Under the pieces are notes generated by a model that was given only the letters and a program-made list of their open reading frames with translations, searched no databases and was not told the origin of the DNA. This document shows, one piece after another, positions 7,098-16,037 of a stretch of 64,000 bases of DNA (positions within the stretch are counted from its first letter, which is position 1; each line of letters begins with the position of its first letter). The translations under genes were made by a program, and so were the position numbers. The stretch is taken from contig NZ_QPJD01000018.1 in the NCBI RefSeq assembly GCF_003337375.1, forward strand, positions 62,001-126,000, in the 5' to 3' direction. The DNA is from Paenibacillus prosopidis (GTDB lineage: Bacteria > Bacillota > Bacilli > Paenibacillales > Paenibacillaceae).

Positions 7098-8990
7098 TTG
7101 AATCCCTCTATGCGTCTGAAAGTGAAAGGGGATACGTTTTTTCTCCCTTCTCCGGAAGGAGGCGTCTATTTTCGCAACAATATAGGCTCGTTCCGCATGG
7201 AAGGCACCGCGATTGACCAGTGGATTGATAAATTGATACCGGTGTTCAACGGGGAATACACGTTGGAGGATTTGACGGACGGATTACCGGACCAATACCG
7301 GGAACGGGTGTATGAAATCGCGGAAGTACTGCACGCAAACGGCTTTGTTCGGGACGTAAGCCAAGACCGTCCGCATCAATTGCCGGATGAGATTCTCAAG
7401 AAGTATGCTTCTCAAATTGAATTTTTGGATACCAATGGCGGTTCAGGCGCGCACCGATTTCAGTCTTATCGTGAGGCCAAAGTGCTCGCGGTCGGCTCCG
7501 GTTCGTTTTTTGTCTCGCTCATTGCGGCTTTGTTGGAATCCGGATTGCCTCAATTCCGCATGCTTGTCACGGATCCGGCAGCGACGAACCGGCAGCGTCT
7601 AACGGAACTAGTGGCGCATGCCCGTAAAACGGACCCTGAGGTAAAGGTGAAGGAGATCAGTCTGCCGCAGGAAGGGGACATTTTTTGGCGTGAGATCGTG
7701 CGGCCATTTGATTCGATATTGTATGTGTCGCAGGAGAGCGGCGTCGCGGAACTGAGGGCCCTTCACTCGGCTTGCAGAGAGGAGAAGAAGGTACTTATTC
7801 CCGCCATATTTATGCAGCAGGCGGGTCTGGCTGGGCCCTTGGTGCATCCGGATTCGGAAGGCTGCTTAGAATCGGCATGGCGCCGCGTACACCTTTCCGC
7901 GCTATGCAAAGATCCTCAGCTGCATACCGTCTCCTCCACGGCGGAAGCGATGCTTGCGAACGTCATCGTGTTTGAATGGCTAAAAACAGCTACAGGCACG
8001 ACTGTATCGGAATTACAAAATAAACTGTTCCTGCTCGATCTGGAAACGTTGGAAAGTGACTGGAGACCGTTCCTGCCGCATCCGCTTGTGAATGGAAGTC
8101 CTGCAGCCGAATGGGTAGAAGATTTCGATTTTCAGCTCGAGCAGAGCTCGGTCAAAAAGGAATCGAACGGACTGATTCCTTACTTCAGCCAGTTGACATC
8201 GGCGGAAACGGGTATTTTCCATATTTGGGAGGAAGGGGATATAAAGCAGCTTCCTCTTTCTCAATGCCGCGTGCAGGCAGCCGATCCGCTGTCGGAAGGA
8301 CCCGCTGTGCTGCTCCCGGAGATCATCTGTAACGGTCAGACGCATATGGAAGCGCGGCGTGAGGCGGGTCTGTCCGGGATCGAAGCGTACGTAACGCGAA
8401 TGTTCGGAACCACAGGTGTCGGAGCGGGCGAAACGGTTGCGGAAGGCGTATGCCGCGGACTGCAAAAGTGTTTAGCCGAAGAACTGGACAGCCGGCTGGA
8501 CGCACGCAACCCTTCTGTATTTTGTGTACAGCTGAGTGCGGTAGAAGATGAACGCTGCCGTTATTATTTGCGTGCTTTGACTACGATGCAGGGAGCGCCG
8601 GTAATCGGCTTGGGTGAGGATGTGTCGGGCTTCCCTGTAGTATGGGTCGGTGTAAACAATTGTTGGCATGGCAGTATCGACTTAAATCGGACATTGGCGC
8701 TGCGGAAGGCGTTGCAGAAAGCACTGCTGAAGGCTCAAAATAATCCGGTTTACCATAGGGAGCAAGTCCTTACGATTTCATCTGTTAAAGCGGAGAAAGA
8801 GGCGCCTCAGAAAATTGTGATCCCATCGTGTGAAGAGTCTGGACACGGGAAGGTTCTGCGGTCCGCCTTGAAGGTATTGAAACGGAATCACAAGCGGCTT
8901 CTGGTCTGTGACCTGGCTTCCGAACCGTTTTTAAAAGAGGAACTGGCGGGAGTCTTTGGCGTGTCGCTGCGAGAGGAGGAGCGCCGATGA
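7098..8990 (+). CDS. Thiazole-containing bacteriocin maturation protein (Ocin ThiF-like)
   Basis: A protein of about 630 residues resembling the putative thiazole-containing bacteriocin maturation family. The N-terminus (NPSMRLKVKGDTFFLP, then GGVYFRNN) and the segment NGFVRDVSQDRPHQLP are typical of it. A Rossmann-like E1/ThiF segment follows (VLAVGSGSFFVSLIAALLESG, near residues 130-150). It probably binds the precursor leader and presents it to the cyclodehydratase. Start: GGAGG at 7086-7090 favours TTG at 7098 (7-base spacing). ATG at 7092 is too close to it, and ATG at 7047 lacks a good ribosome site though the frame is open from there. Its end overlaps the next gene by four bases (ATGA). 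Confidence 0.88.
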   Translation: MNPSMRLKVKGDTFFLPSPEGGVYFRNNIGSFRMEGTAIDQWIDKLIPVFNGEYTLEDLTDGLPDQYRERVYEIAEVLHANGFVRDVSQDRPHQLPDEILKKYASQIEFLDTNGGSGAHRFQSYREAKVLAVGSGSFFVSLIAALLESGLPQFRMLVTDPAATNRQRLTELVAHARKTDPEVKVKEISLPQEGDIFWREIVRPFDSILYVSQESGVAELRALHSACREEKKVLIPAIFMQQAGLAGPLVHPDSEGCLESAWRRVHLSALCKDPQLHTVSSTAEAMLANVIVFEWLKTATGTTVSELQNKLFLLDLETLESDWRPFLPHPLVNGSPAAEWVEDFDFQLEQSSVKKESNGLIPYFSQLTSAETGIFHIWEEGDIKQLPLSQCRVQAADPLSEGPAVLLPEIICNGQTHMEARREAGLSGIEAYVTRMFGTTGVGAGETVAEGVCRGLQKCLAEELDSRLDARNPSVFCVQLSAVEDERCRYYLRALTTMQGAPVIGLGEDVSGFPVVWVGVNNCWHGSIDLNRTLALRKALQKALLKAQNNPVYHREQVLTISSVKAEKEAPQKIVIPSCEESGHGKVLRSALKVLKRNHKRLLVCDLASEPFLKEELAGVFGVSLREEERR

Positions 8991-10930
8991 GCGGAACCGT
9001 GGCGGTAATCGGAGAAGGGCTGCTCACGGACTTTGTATGCAAGGAATTGTCTACCCAATACCAGCTCGTTCGACAGGCCGATTTCGCATCAGGAGTACCG
9101 AAAGAGGCGGATATGGCGCTGGTGTTGAACGATGCGTGGGATCCTTCCATTCATCACTTGGCGGAAGAAATGTTTCAGCAGACCGGAACCCCTTGGCTTC
9201 GCGGCTTTGTTTCATTTGGCGAGGGCGTAATTGGGCCGCTTGTTCGCCCGGGGATGTCCGGTTGCTCTCAATGCGCGGACAATCGGCGACTAATGGCAGG
9301 AAGCGACCGCAAGGAAATGTGGGAGCTGCAGCAGAGGTTGCCGGAGCACAAGGGATTGCCCCATGACGTATGGGCTTCTCGTACAGGACTTTTGCAGGTG
9401 GCTCATTTGCTTGTGGCGGAGGCCGGGAAGGTACTGGAGGGCAGGCATGCTCATACGGAAGGTCAGTTGTTTTTGATCAATCTTCAAACCCTGAAGAACT
9501 CGCGCCACTTCTTTTTGCCTGATCCGCTGTGTCCGGTCTGCAGCCAATTGCCCGACGATTCTGAGATAGCGGCCCGTATTTCACTTCAACCAAGCCCGAA
9601 GATCAGCCCCGATAGTTACCGCAGCCGTCCAATGGATGAACTTAAGGGCGTTCTGGCCAAAGAGTATCTGGATGCCCGTACGGGCTTTTTGAACGGGAAA
9701 CTGCTTGACCTTGTGTCGCCCTTTGCCGATTCGAGTATTAACCTGCCGTTGTTCGGGGGGGATGAGGGCTGCGCAGGCCGGACTAATTCCTATGCGGATA
9801 GCGAACTGACGGCCATTTTGGAGGGCTTGGAGCGTTACTGCGGTCTATCTCCCCGCGGGAAACGGACGGTAGTCCACGATAGTTTCCGTAATTTGAAAGA
9901 CCGTGCGCTGAACCCCGTTCAGGTAGGCGTACACGAGGAGAAACAGTATGAACGGCCAGATTTTCCGTTCAAGCCGTTTGATCCCGACCGGTCAATCGAC
10001 TGGGTGTGGGGCTATTCGTTTTTGCAGGAACGTCCGATTCTTGTCCCGGAGCTTCTCGCCTACTACAGTTCGGGCTGCGGCCATGGTTTTGTCTATGAAA
10101 CTTCCAACGGATGCGCATTAGGCGGCAGTTTGGAGGAAGCCATTTTTTATGGCATTTTGGAAGTAGTTGAACGCGATTCGTTCCTCTTGACCTGGTATGC
10201 GCAGCTGCCTATTCCGCGCCTTGACCCGTATTCAGCCGGCGACCTTGAACTGAGTTTAATGGTTGAGCGTCTGCAGGAGGTGACGGGATATGATGTGCAT
10301 TTGTTTAACTCGACAATGGAGCACGGGATTCCATGCGTATGGGTATTGGCGAAAAACAGGACGCAAAAGGGAGTGAACCTCATTTGTGCGGCCGGAGCCA
10401 GCCCGGATCCTGTAAGGGCGGTGAAAAGCGCAATCCACGAGGTTGCGGGTATGCTGCTGACATCTAACGAGAAATTCGAGGAGAACCGGGAGCAATATGA
10501 AAGAATGCTCCACGATCCTTTCGAGGTGCGGCAAATGGAGGACCATTCCATGCTGTACAGTTTGCCGCAAGCGGAGGAACGCCTGCAATTTTTATTGGAT
10601 GAAAATCGTCCGCTGCGAACGTTTGACGAGGAATTTAAACGCAGCGTCAGGAATGCCGATCTAACCGATGATCTGAAGTCGTTCCTAGAGGTCTTCCGCC
10701 GTTTGAATCTGGATGTGATCGTTGTGGATCAGACGACTCCGGAGACCCTGCGCAACGGACTGCATTGTGTAAAAGTATTGATTCCGGGTATGCTGCCGAT
10801 GACGTTCGGACAACATCTAATCCGCTTGAGTGGGCTGGAGAGGGTGTTAAAGGTGCCGGTGGTACTCGGATATGTGAAAGAACCGCTGACGCCTGAAGAG
10901 CTCAATCCGCACCCGCACCCGTTCCCATAA
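8987..10930 (+). CDS. Fused ThiF-like/YcaO TOMM cyclodehydratase
   Basis: A 647-residue fusion. The N-terminal third is a ThiF-like partner (VAVIGEGLLTDF) with two zinc-type pairs, C93-x2-C96 and C182-x2-C185. The rest is a YcaO domain: SNGCALGGSLEEAIFYGILEVVERDSF around residues 370-400 carries the conserved Glu/Arg/Asp ATP-binding pattern. The protein ends in NPHPHPFP, the PxPxP tail typical of azoline-forming YcaO enzymes. It would use ATP to cyclise Cys (and Ser/Thr) of the precursor into azolines. It overlaps the preceding gene by four bases, and the SagB-like gene follows 32 bases later. Confidence 0.93.
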   Translation: MSGTVAVIGEGLLTDFVCKELSTQYQLVRQADFASGVPKEADMALVLNDAWDPSIHHLAEEMFQQTGTPWLRGFVSFGEGVIGPLVRPGMSGCSQCADNRRLMAGSDRKEMWELQQRLPEHKGLPHDVWASRTGLLQVAHLLVAEAGKVLEGRHAHTEGQLFLINLQTLKNSRHFFLPDPLCPVCSQLPDDSEIAARISLQPSPKISPDSYRSRPMDELKGVLAKEYLDARTGFLNGKLLDLVSPFADSSINLPLFGGDEGCAGRTNSYADSELTAILEGLERYCGLSPRGKRTVVHDSFRNLKDRALNPVQVGVHEEKQYERPDFPFKPFDPDRSIDWVWGYSFLQERPILVPELLAYYSSGCGHGFVYETSNGCALGGSLEEAIFYGILEVVERDSFLLTWYAQLPIPRLDPYSAGDLELSLMVERLQEVTGYDVHLFNSTMEHGIPCVWVLAKNRTQKGVNLICAAGASPDPVRAVKSAIHEVAGMLLTSNEKFEENREQYERMLHDPFEVRQMEDHSMLYSLPQAEERLQFLLDENRPLRTFDEEFKRSVRNADLTDDLKSFLEVFRRLNLDVIVVDQTTPETLRNGLHCVKVLIPGMLPMTFGQHLIRLSGLERVLKVPVVLGYVKEPLTPEELNPHPHPFP

Positions 10931-10962
10931 GCTCTAGCCTTTATGTAATCTTAAGGGGGAGA

Positions 10963-12549
10963 ATGATGAGTCTGAAGGCATTTTTAAACCATCTGCATTT
11001 TGACCCGGACAAGGCCAAACCCCCGGATTGGGAGGCGGATTGGGAGGATGCGCCGCTTCCATATAAGCTCTATCGCCGGATGCCGGCCATTCCGCTGTCC
11101 GCGGAGGTGCCGCTGACGCTCGAAAGCGGAAGGGAAGCGCCCGTGAAGCCGGATCTTCGGGTAATCGGCCATTTTCTCTGGTACGTATTCGGACTCGTGC
11201 AAATGAGCCAGTCCTTATTAGCCGCGGATACCGCTGAGGAAGCGCTGAGCATATCTCATCAAATGTACCGGCGCTCCGTTCCTTCCGGCGGAGGGTTATA
11301 TCCGAGTGAATTGTATATGTATCTTAAGCTCGAGGATTTGCCTGCCGGTGTCTACCATTATGATGTGGCGCACCACCGTTTGATTTTGCTGCGTGAAGGA
11401 AATTTTGACTCCTATCTGGGCAAGACACTTGGAAACCGTTGCGACGTGCAAAATTGTTTCGGCGTCGCTTTTGTTTCGACCATGTTTTGGAAAAATTTTT
11501 TTAAATACAATAACTTTTCCTATCGCCTGCAGGGGCTTGATGCCGGCGTGCTGATCGGGCAGATGCTGGAAGTGGCGAAACGGTTTGGATTTGCGCCTTG
11601 TGTGTATTTCAAATTTCTTGACCGGGCCGTCAATCACCTGCTCGGGCTTGCCGATCAGGAGGAGAGCGTATATGCGGTTATACCGTTATCGGCAGATTCA
11701 ACGGTCAATTGGTTTGCTAATGACGGTGACAGTGATATCTCATCGTCCGAATTGTGCCGTGAGCTGACAGCGGTTCGGCATGATCACTACATCCGATCGC
11801 GGATTGTTACGGAATATCCGATGGTGACCGAGATGAATGAAGCGTCTATGCTGGACTCCGTACAATTGTTTCGGCAGACCGCAAAGGAGAACGCCGTTTT
11901 TTGTGAGGAGGACGGTGCGATCGTGTTGCCCCGCGTGAACAGGCCGTCGTATGATTTGGCGTCGGTTTGCCGAAAGCGGCATTCACCGGAGGCAAATTAT
12001 GTTTTGAACCAAGTCACCATATCGCATTTGGCCGCTCTGCTGCAGGAGGCGGCGGTTTCTTATTCTTATCAAAATGATTTGGATGGAGCACGAGAGAAAC
12101 CCGTGCCTCGTGTCTTCCTGTATGGTTGTTTCTATGGCGTTGAAGGCATTCCGGATGGCGCTTATCGTTATGACGGCACTGCTCATGAGCTGCGGCAGTT
12201 GCGTCCCGGAGATCATAGATCATGGCTGCAGAATGGAATGTCTCTCGACAATATCAATTTGTTCCAAGTACCGCTCTGCTTCCATGTGTGCGGGGATAGG
12301 AACCATCTTCATTCGCAGCTTGGCTATCGAGGCTACCGCATTCAACAAATGGAGGCGGGAATGCTTGTACAACGTTTATTGTTGGCGGCGTCCGCCGTTC
12401 AGATGGGGGGACGCCCGCTCCTTGGATTTGATGTAAACTTGAGTGATGAAATTTACAAGATGACTCCCCAAGGGAAAACCAGCCTGATCCAAATTCCGGT
12501 TGGTACGTATCGTGCGTGTCCCCGTTTGGAGGGGAGTTTGGGCCGCTAA
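10963..12549 (+). CDS. SagB-type azoline dehydrogenase with two nitroreductase-like halves
   Basis: A 528-residue flavoenzyme-like protein. The first half contains RRSVPSGGGLYPSELYMYLK and GVYHYDVAHHRLILL. The second half repeats the pattern (PDGAYRYDGTAHELRQL, then GYRGYRIQQMEAGMLVQRLLLAAS), so it is a tandem of two SagB-like nitroreductase domains. Family knowledge: FMN-dependent oxidation of azolines to azoles, the last step after YcaO cyclisation. AAGGGGGAG precedes two consecutive ATG codons; the first is used here. It is the last gene of the cluster; a long hairpin follows. No transporter or immunity gene is recognisable next to it. Confidence 0.9.
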   Translation: MMSLKAFLNHLHFDPDKAKPPDWEADWEDAPLPYKLYRRMPAIPLSAEVPLTLESGREAPVKPDLRVIGHFLWYVFGLVQMSQSLLAADTAEEALSISHQMYRRSVPSGGGLYPSELYMYLKLEDLPAGVYHYDVAHHRLILLREGNFDSYLGKTLGNRCDVQNCFGVAFVSTMFWKNFFKYNNFSYRLQGLDAGVLIGQMLEVAKRFGFAPCVYFKFLDRAVNHLLGLADQEESVYAVIPLSADSTVNWFANDGDSDISSSELCRELTAVRHDHYIRSRIVTEYPMVTEMNEASMLDSVQLFRQTAKENAVFCEEDGAIVLPRVNRPSYDLASVCRKRHSPEANYVLNQVTISHLAALLQEAAVSYSYQNDLDGAREKPVPRVFLYGCFYGVEGIPDGAYRYDGTAHELRQLRPGDHRSWLQNGMSLDNINLFQVPLCFHVCGDRNHLHSQLGYRGYRIQQMEAGMLVQRLLLAASAVQMGGRPLLGFDVNLSDEIYKMTPQGKTSLIQIPVGTYRACPRLEGSLGR

Positions 12550-12557
12550 TTGGGGCC

Positions 12558-12600
12558 GAAAGGGCAGATTGAATGTTTATCACATTTGATCTGCCCTTTC
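12558..12600. terminator. Long hairpin between convergent genes (no U tract)
   Basis: GAAAGGGCAGAT (12558-12569) pairs perfectly with ATCTGCCCTTTC (12589-12600). Neither strand has a clear T run after it, so it may end or stabilise both convergent transcripts (the SagB-like gene and the collagen-like gene) without being a canonical terminator. Confidence 0.5.
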
Positions 12601-12620
12601 AGTTCTAGCGGGTTTTGTTT

Positions 12621-13223
12621 CTACCAACGGTAGTCAAGCCACGGATTGTAACCGGCAGGATAGAAGTCTTGAGCACGTTGATCATCATCATCCCAATGCT
12701 GGTACCAATCATAATGATAGTCAACAGAGTAGTGTGCCCACCCTTCCGGATGAGGATCGTGGTCAGGATCCCAAGGATGAAACATAGCAGGACTGACATC
12801 ATGAATGTGCAGACCCATAGGGTTATACATAGTAGGACTGACATCATGAACGTGGGGATTCCAAGGATGTGTCATAGCTGGACTGACAGAATGAGTGTGT
12901 AGCCAAGGGTGATGCATATCAGGACTGGCATCCTGAACTCCCTGAACTCCCTGAAATCCCTGAACTCCCTGAACTCCCTGAAATCCCTGAAATCCCTGAA
13001 CTCCCTGAACCCCTTGTTTCATAACAGCATCGTGTTCTTGAGTTTGATACATTGCAGGATCGATATCGTCTTGGTCGGAATCGTGGTGCCAAGTGTAATG
13101 GGATGCTTGAAAATAGTCATCACGAGGGCGAAGAGTGCTATTTGGTTGAAATTCATTATTTTGCGGCGTTGGATGAAACTTCGGCGAACCTGCCGGGTGT
13201 TGAAAATAAGGATGATTTTGCAT
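12621..13223 (-). CDS. His/Trp/Asp-rich protein with a collagen-like GxQ tract (possible spore-surface protein)
   Basis: A 200-residue low-complexity protein of no recognised family. From the N-terminus: a His/Asn/Pro-rich region; a block of nine GVQ/GFQ triplets (collagen-like G-x-Q); about four imperfect repeats built on SPAM-HPW followed by HxHD; and a very acidic, aromatic tail (HYDWYQHWDDDD, ending in YNPWLDYRW). There is no signal peptide or membrane segment. The start at 13223 is set by AAGGAGG six bases upstream; the frame is open a few codons further. Upstream on this strand is CATAATGTA (13249-13257), which fits a sigma-K -10 element. A spore coat or exosporium role, or metal binding by the His clusters, is inference only. 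Confidence 0.7.
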   Translation of the reverse strand: MQNHPYFQHPAGSPKFHPTPQNNEFQPNSTLRPRDDYFQASHYTWHHDSDQDDIDPAMYQTQEHDAVMKQGVQGVQGFQGFQGVQGVQGFQGVQGVQDASPDMHHPWLHTHSVSPAMTHPWNPHVHDVSPTMYNPMGLHIHDVSPAMFHPWDPDHDPHPEGWAHYSVDYHYDWYQHWDDDDQRAQDFYPAGYNPWLDYRW

Positions 13224-13248
13224 GGTTTTCCTCCTTTTTAGCATACTC

Positions 13249-13257
13249 TACATTATG
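13249..13257 (-). promoter_or_regulatory. Sigma-K-like -10 element (weak)
   Basis: On the minus strand CATAATGTA matches the CATAnnnTA form of sigma-K -10 sites, about 25 bases before the ATG of the collagen-like gene. A convincing -35 (AC) element was not found at the right distance, so this is only suggestive. Confidence 0.25.
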
Positions 13258-13371
13258 CTGGAATCAGAAAAAGGGCACTTGACCATATAAAATGGGCTTA
13301 GTTCAGACGATTAGAACCCGAGGTCCGAATTACAAACCGCAATTATTAGTCTAAAAAAACAGAGCACCATA

Positions 13372-13400
13372 TTGACATTAAAAATTAGAATATGTTATAT
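13372..13400 (+). promoter_or_regulatory. Sigma-A promoter of htpG
   Basis: TTGACA (13372-13377) and TTATAT (13395-13400) are separated by exactly 17 bases. The CIRCE element begins 12 bases after the -10 box, so HrcA bound there would block initiation or early elongation. Confidence 0.88.
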
Positions 13401-13411
13401 AAAAGGAAGAA

Positions 13412-13438
13412 TTAGCACTCAAATGGTTGGAGTGCTAA
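13412..13438 (+). promoter_or_regulatory. CIRCE operator (HrcA binding site)
   Basis: TTAGCACTC (13412-13420), nine bases, then GAGTGCTAA (13430-13438): a perfect match to the CIRCE inverted repeat. It lies between the promoter and the ribosome site of htpG, which implies class I heat-shock control by HrcA. Confidence 0.97.
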
Positions 13439-13468
13439 ATCCTCGACCATCTGAAAGGAGCTCCACTC

Positions 13469-15349
13469 ATGACCAAAAAAGAGTTTAAAGCAGAATCGAA
13501 ACGATTGCTGGAGATGATGATCAACTCCATTTATACGCAGAGAGAAATTTTTCTAAGAGAGCTCATTTCCAATGCCAGCGATGCTATTGACAAAATCTAT
13601 TACAAAGCGTTGTCTGATGACCAATTGGTGTTCAACAAAGAAGATTATTACATCAAAGTGACAGCCGACAAAGAACGTAGAACATTGACGATCACCGATA
13701 CGGGGATCGGCATGACGCAGGAGGAGCTTGAGAATAATCTTGGGACGATTGCCAAGAGCGGCTCGCTTGCATTCAAGAACGAAAATGAGGCGAAAGACGG
13801 ACACAATATCATCGGTCAATTCGGTGTCGGCTTCTATTCCGCGTTTATGGTAGCGGATGAGATTACGGTTATCACGAAGCCTTTGGGCAGCGATGAGGCT
13901 TATAAATGGGAATCCAAGGGTGTAGACGGATATACGATTGAGCCTTGCGAGAAGGATTCGGTGGGTACCGAGATTATCCTGACCATCAAAGAGAACACCG
14001 AGGATGATTCCTATGATGAATATTTGGAAGAGTATCGCTTAAGAGCGATCATCAAGAAATATTCCGACTTCATTCGCTACCCGATCAAGATGGATGTGAA
14101 GGGACAGCGGCCGAAGGAAGACAGCGAAAATGAGTTCGAGGAGTATCAAGAAGAACAAACCGTCAACAGCATGGTTCCGATCTGGCGGAGAAATAAAAAT
14201 GAGCTGACGCCTGAAGACTACGAAAATTTTTATTTTGAAAAACGTTACGGCTTCGATAAGCCCATTAAGCATGTCCATATCAGTGCCGATGGCGCCGTCG
14301 TTTACAATGCTATTCTATTTATTCCTGAAAACACGCCATTCGATTATTACACGAAGGAATATGAGAAGGGGCTGGAGCTTTATTCCAACGGCGTGCTGAT
14401 CATGGACAAGTGCTCAGACCTGCTTCCCGACTATTTCAGCTTTGTGAAAGGGATGGTCGATTCAGAGGATTTGTCTCTTAATATTTCGAGAGAGCTGCTG
14501 CAGCATGACAGACAATTAAAGCTCATCGCGAAGAACATCAAGAACAAAATCAAGGGTCAGCTGCTGAGCGTTTTAAAGGATGAAAGAGAGAACTACGAAA
14601 AGTTCTACAAATCGTTCGGCAGACAGCTGAAATTCGGCGTATATAACGATTACGGAATAAATAAAGAAGATCTGCAGGATCTGCTGCTGTTCTACTCCTC
14701 CAAGGAGAAGAAGCTGGTCACGTTGGACGAGTATGTATCGAGAATGCCTGAAGATCAGAAGTACATCTATTATGCTTCCGGCGAATCGATCGAACGGATC
14801 GAGAAGCTCCCGCAAACCGAGCTGGTATCGGACAAGGGCTACGAGATTCTCTACTTTACCGACGATATCGATGAGTTCGCGATCAAGATGATCTCGAAAT
14901 ACAAAGAGAAAGAGTTCAAATCAGTATCGAGCGGCGATTTGGGGATTGAACCGGATGCGGGTGACAAGCAGTCTGATGCGGAAGAGAACGATAACAAGGA
15001 TCTCTTTGAACATATGACTAGCCTGTTGTCGGGCAGAGTGAAAAACGTAAAAGCGTCCAAGCGCTTGAAATCCCATCCTGTCTGCCTGTCCACCGAGGGC
15101 GAAGTCACGATTGAGATGGAAAAAATATTGAAAGCCATGCCTAACGGACAAGACGTAAGAGCGGACAAGGTGCTTGAAATTAACGTCAACCATGAGGTAT
15201 TCCAATCATTGAAAGCCGCCTATAGCAGCGATAAAGAGAAGCTGAATCTGTATACAAACCTGCTGTACAATCAAGCCCTTCTGATCGAAGGATTGACGAT
15301 TAGCGATCCTGTGGAATTCACAAACGATATTTGCAAAGTTATGGTTTAG
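13469..15349 (+). CDS. htpG: Molecular chaperone HtpG (Hsp90)
   Basis: A 626-residue cytosolic Hsp90. The N-terminal GHKL ATPase motifs are visible: LRELISNASDAIDK, DTGIGMT and GQFGVGFYSAF. The middle domain (NISRELLQHDRQLK) and C-terminal dimerisation region follow, and the length is normal. AAAGGAGCT precedes the ATG. The gene is monocistronic, with its own sigma-A promoter and CIRCE upstream and a terminator downstream. CIRCE control differs from Bacillus subtilis, where htpG is outside the HrcA regulon. Confidence 0.97.
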   Translation: MTKKEFKAESKRLLEMMINSIYTQREIFLRELISNASDAIDKIYYKALSDDQLVFNKEDYYIKVTADKERRTLTITDTGIGMTQEELENNLGTIAKSGSLAFKNENEAKDGHNIIGQFGVGFYSAFMVADEITVITKPLGSDEAYKWESKGVDGYTIEPCEKDSVGTEIILTIKENTEDDSYDEYLEEYRLRAIIKKYSDFIRYPIKMDVKGQRPKEDSENEFEEYQEEQTVNSMVPIWRRNKNELTPEDYENFYFEKRYGFDKPIKHVHISADGAVVYNAILFIPENTPFDYYTKEYEKGLELYSNGVLIMDKCSDLLPDYFSFVKGMVDSEDLSLNISRELLQHDRQLKLIAKNIKNKIKGQLLSVLKDERENYEKFYKSFGRQLKFGVYNDYGINKEDLQDLLLFYSSKEKKLVTLDEYVSRMPEDQKYIYYASGESIERIEKLPQTELVSDKGYEILYFTDDIDEFAIKMISKYKEKEFKSVSSGDLGIEPDAGDKQSDAEENDNKDLFEHMTSLLSGRVKNVKASKRLKSHPVCLSTEGEVTIEMEKILKAMPNGQDVRADKVLEINVNHEVFQSLKAAYSSDKEKLNLYTNLLYNQALLIEGLTISDPVEFTNDICKVMV

Positions 15350-15385
15350 CACCGCTTAACAATCGTACCGATGTGCAACAAAAGG

Positions 15386-15421
15386 AACCCGTCACTGGCA
15401 CAAACCAGGGCGGGTTTTCTT
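15386..15421 (+). terminator. Terminator of htpG
   Basis: AACCCG (15386-15391) pairs with CGGGTT (15411-15416), followed by TTCTTATT. Its 3' edge touches the last codon of the Mur-ligase remnant on the other strand. Confidence 0.7.
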
Positions 15422-15866
15422 ATTGTTTAGGCCTCCCTCGAAATGTGTTTCTTAAAAATCGGATGGTTTGACTCATCTTCATTTCATGAGAGCCCTTAAC
15501 CAGTATTGTGGAGTTTGGTTTGGTAATATTCCTCAAATACTTATGCAATTTGCTTTGATTTAAAAAGTGTTTAGTTCGGGTCATTACCTACCGTTGTGAC
15601 AATTCCAATATTAGGCTGAAGCAATTGACAACTTCTTCGGATTTGCCCTGCTCTAGTCATCCCGTACTCCATGACAAGCGCTTTATGCATGGCGTTTATT
15701 TTTTTATTTGCCGGACAATGTCGAGAGGCGCATTTTTATTATATTTCGTTTTAAAAACCTTGCATTGTTTTTGTAAGATGGATGCCATCATTTCTTTGGT
15801 CGTTGTTTTTCCCGCACTGCCTGTAATGGCAATGACCGGCCTCTTCACAACTTTGAACTGGATCAA
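15420..15866 (-). pseudogene. Decayed Mur-ligase-like gene (MurF family remnant)
   Basis: Read on the minus strand, the first frame gives RPVIAITGSAGKTTTKEMM, the P-loop of Mur ligases, and stops at a TAA. A second frame resumes with ALVMEYGMTRAGQI and LLQPNIGIVTTVGNDP, the EMGM and DIGVITNVG motifs of the same fold. A third segment ends with ILVKGSHEMKMSQTI, the MurF C-terminal VLVKGS motif, stopping at 15420-15422. The order is right, but about 200 residues are missing between the second and third segments and there are frameshifts. The intact gene would have ligated an amino acid or peptide to a UDP-sugar or a related substrate. The rest of the gap to 16037 shows no gene. Confidence 0.8.
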
Positions 15867-16037
15867 TTTCTAAGCCCCTAATCCAAATGATAACTATATT
15901 GTATGTGGCATATCCGGAAGTGATTAGACTGCTAATACCTGAAAATGGAGGCATATAATAGGAGTACAACAAAACGTATCGTTTGCCTATAAAAGCGCCG
16001 CGTGCACCGGATTTCAGACGAAAAGGATGGCTGCGAA

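Noticed and set aside
12909..13241. Plus-strand open frame with LNSLKS repeats
   Set aside because: It is the mirror reading of the collagen-like GVQ/GFQ codons on the minus strand, which has the better ribosome site and composition.
15625..15873. 82-codon plus-strand frame in the gap after htpG
   Set aside because: It lies antisense to the Mur-ligase remnant, which shows recognisable motifs; the plus frame has none.
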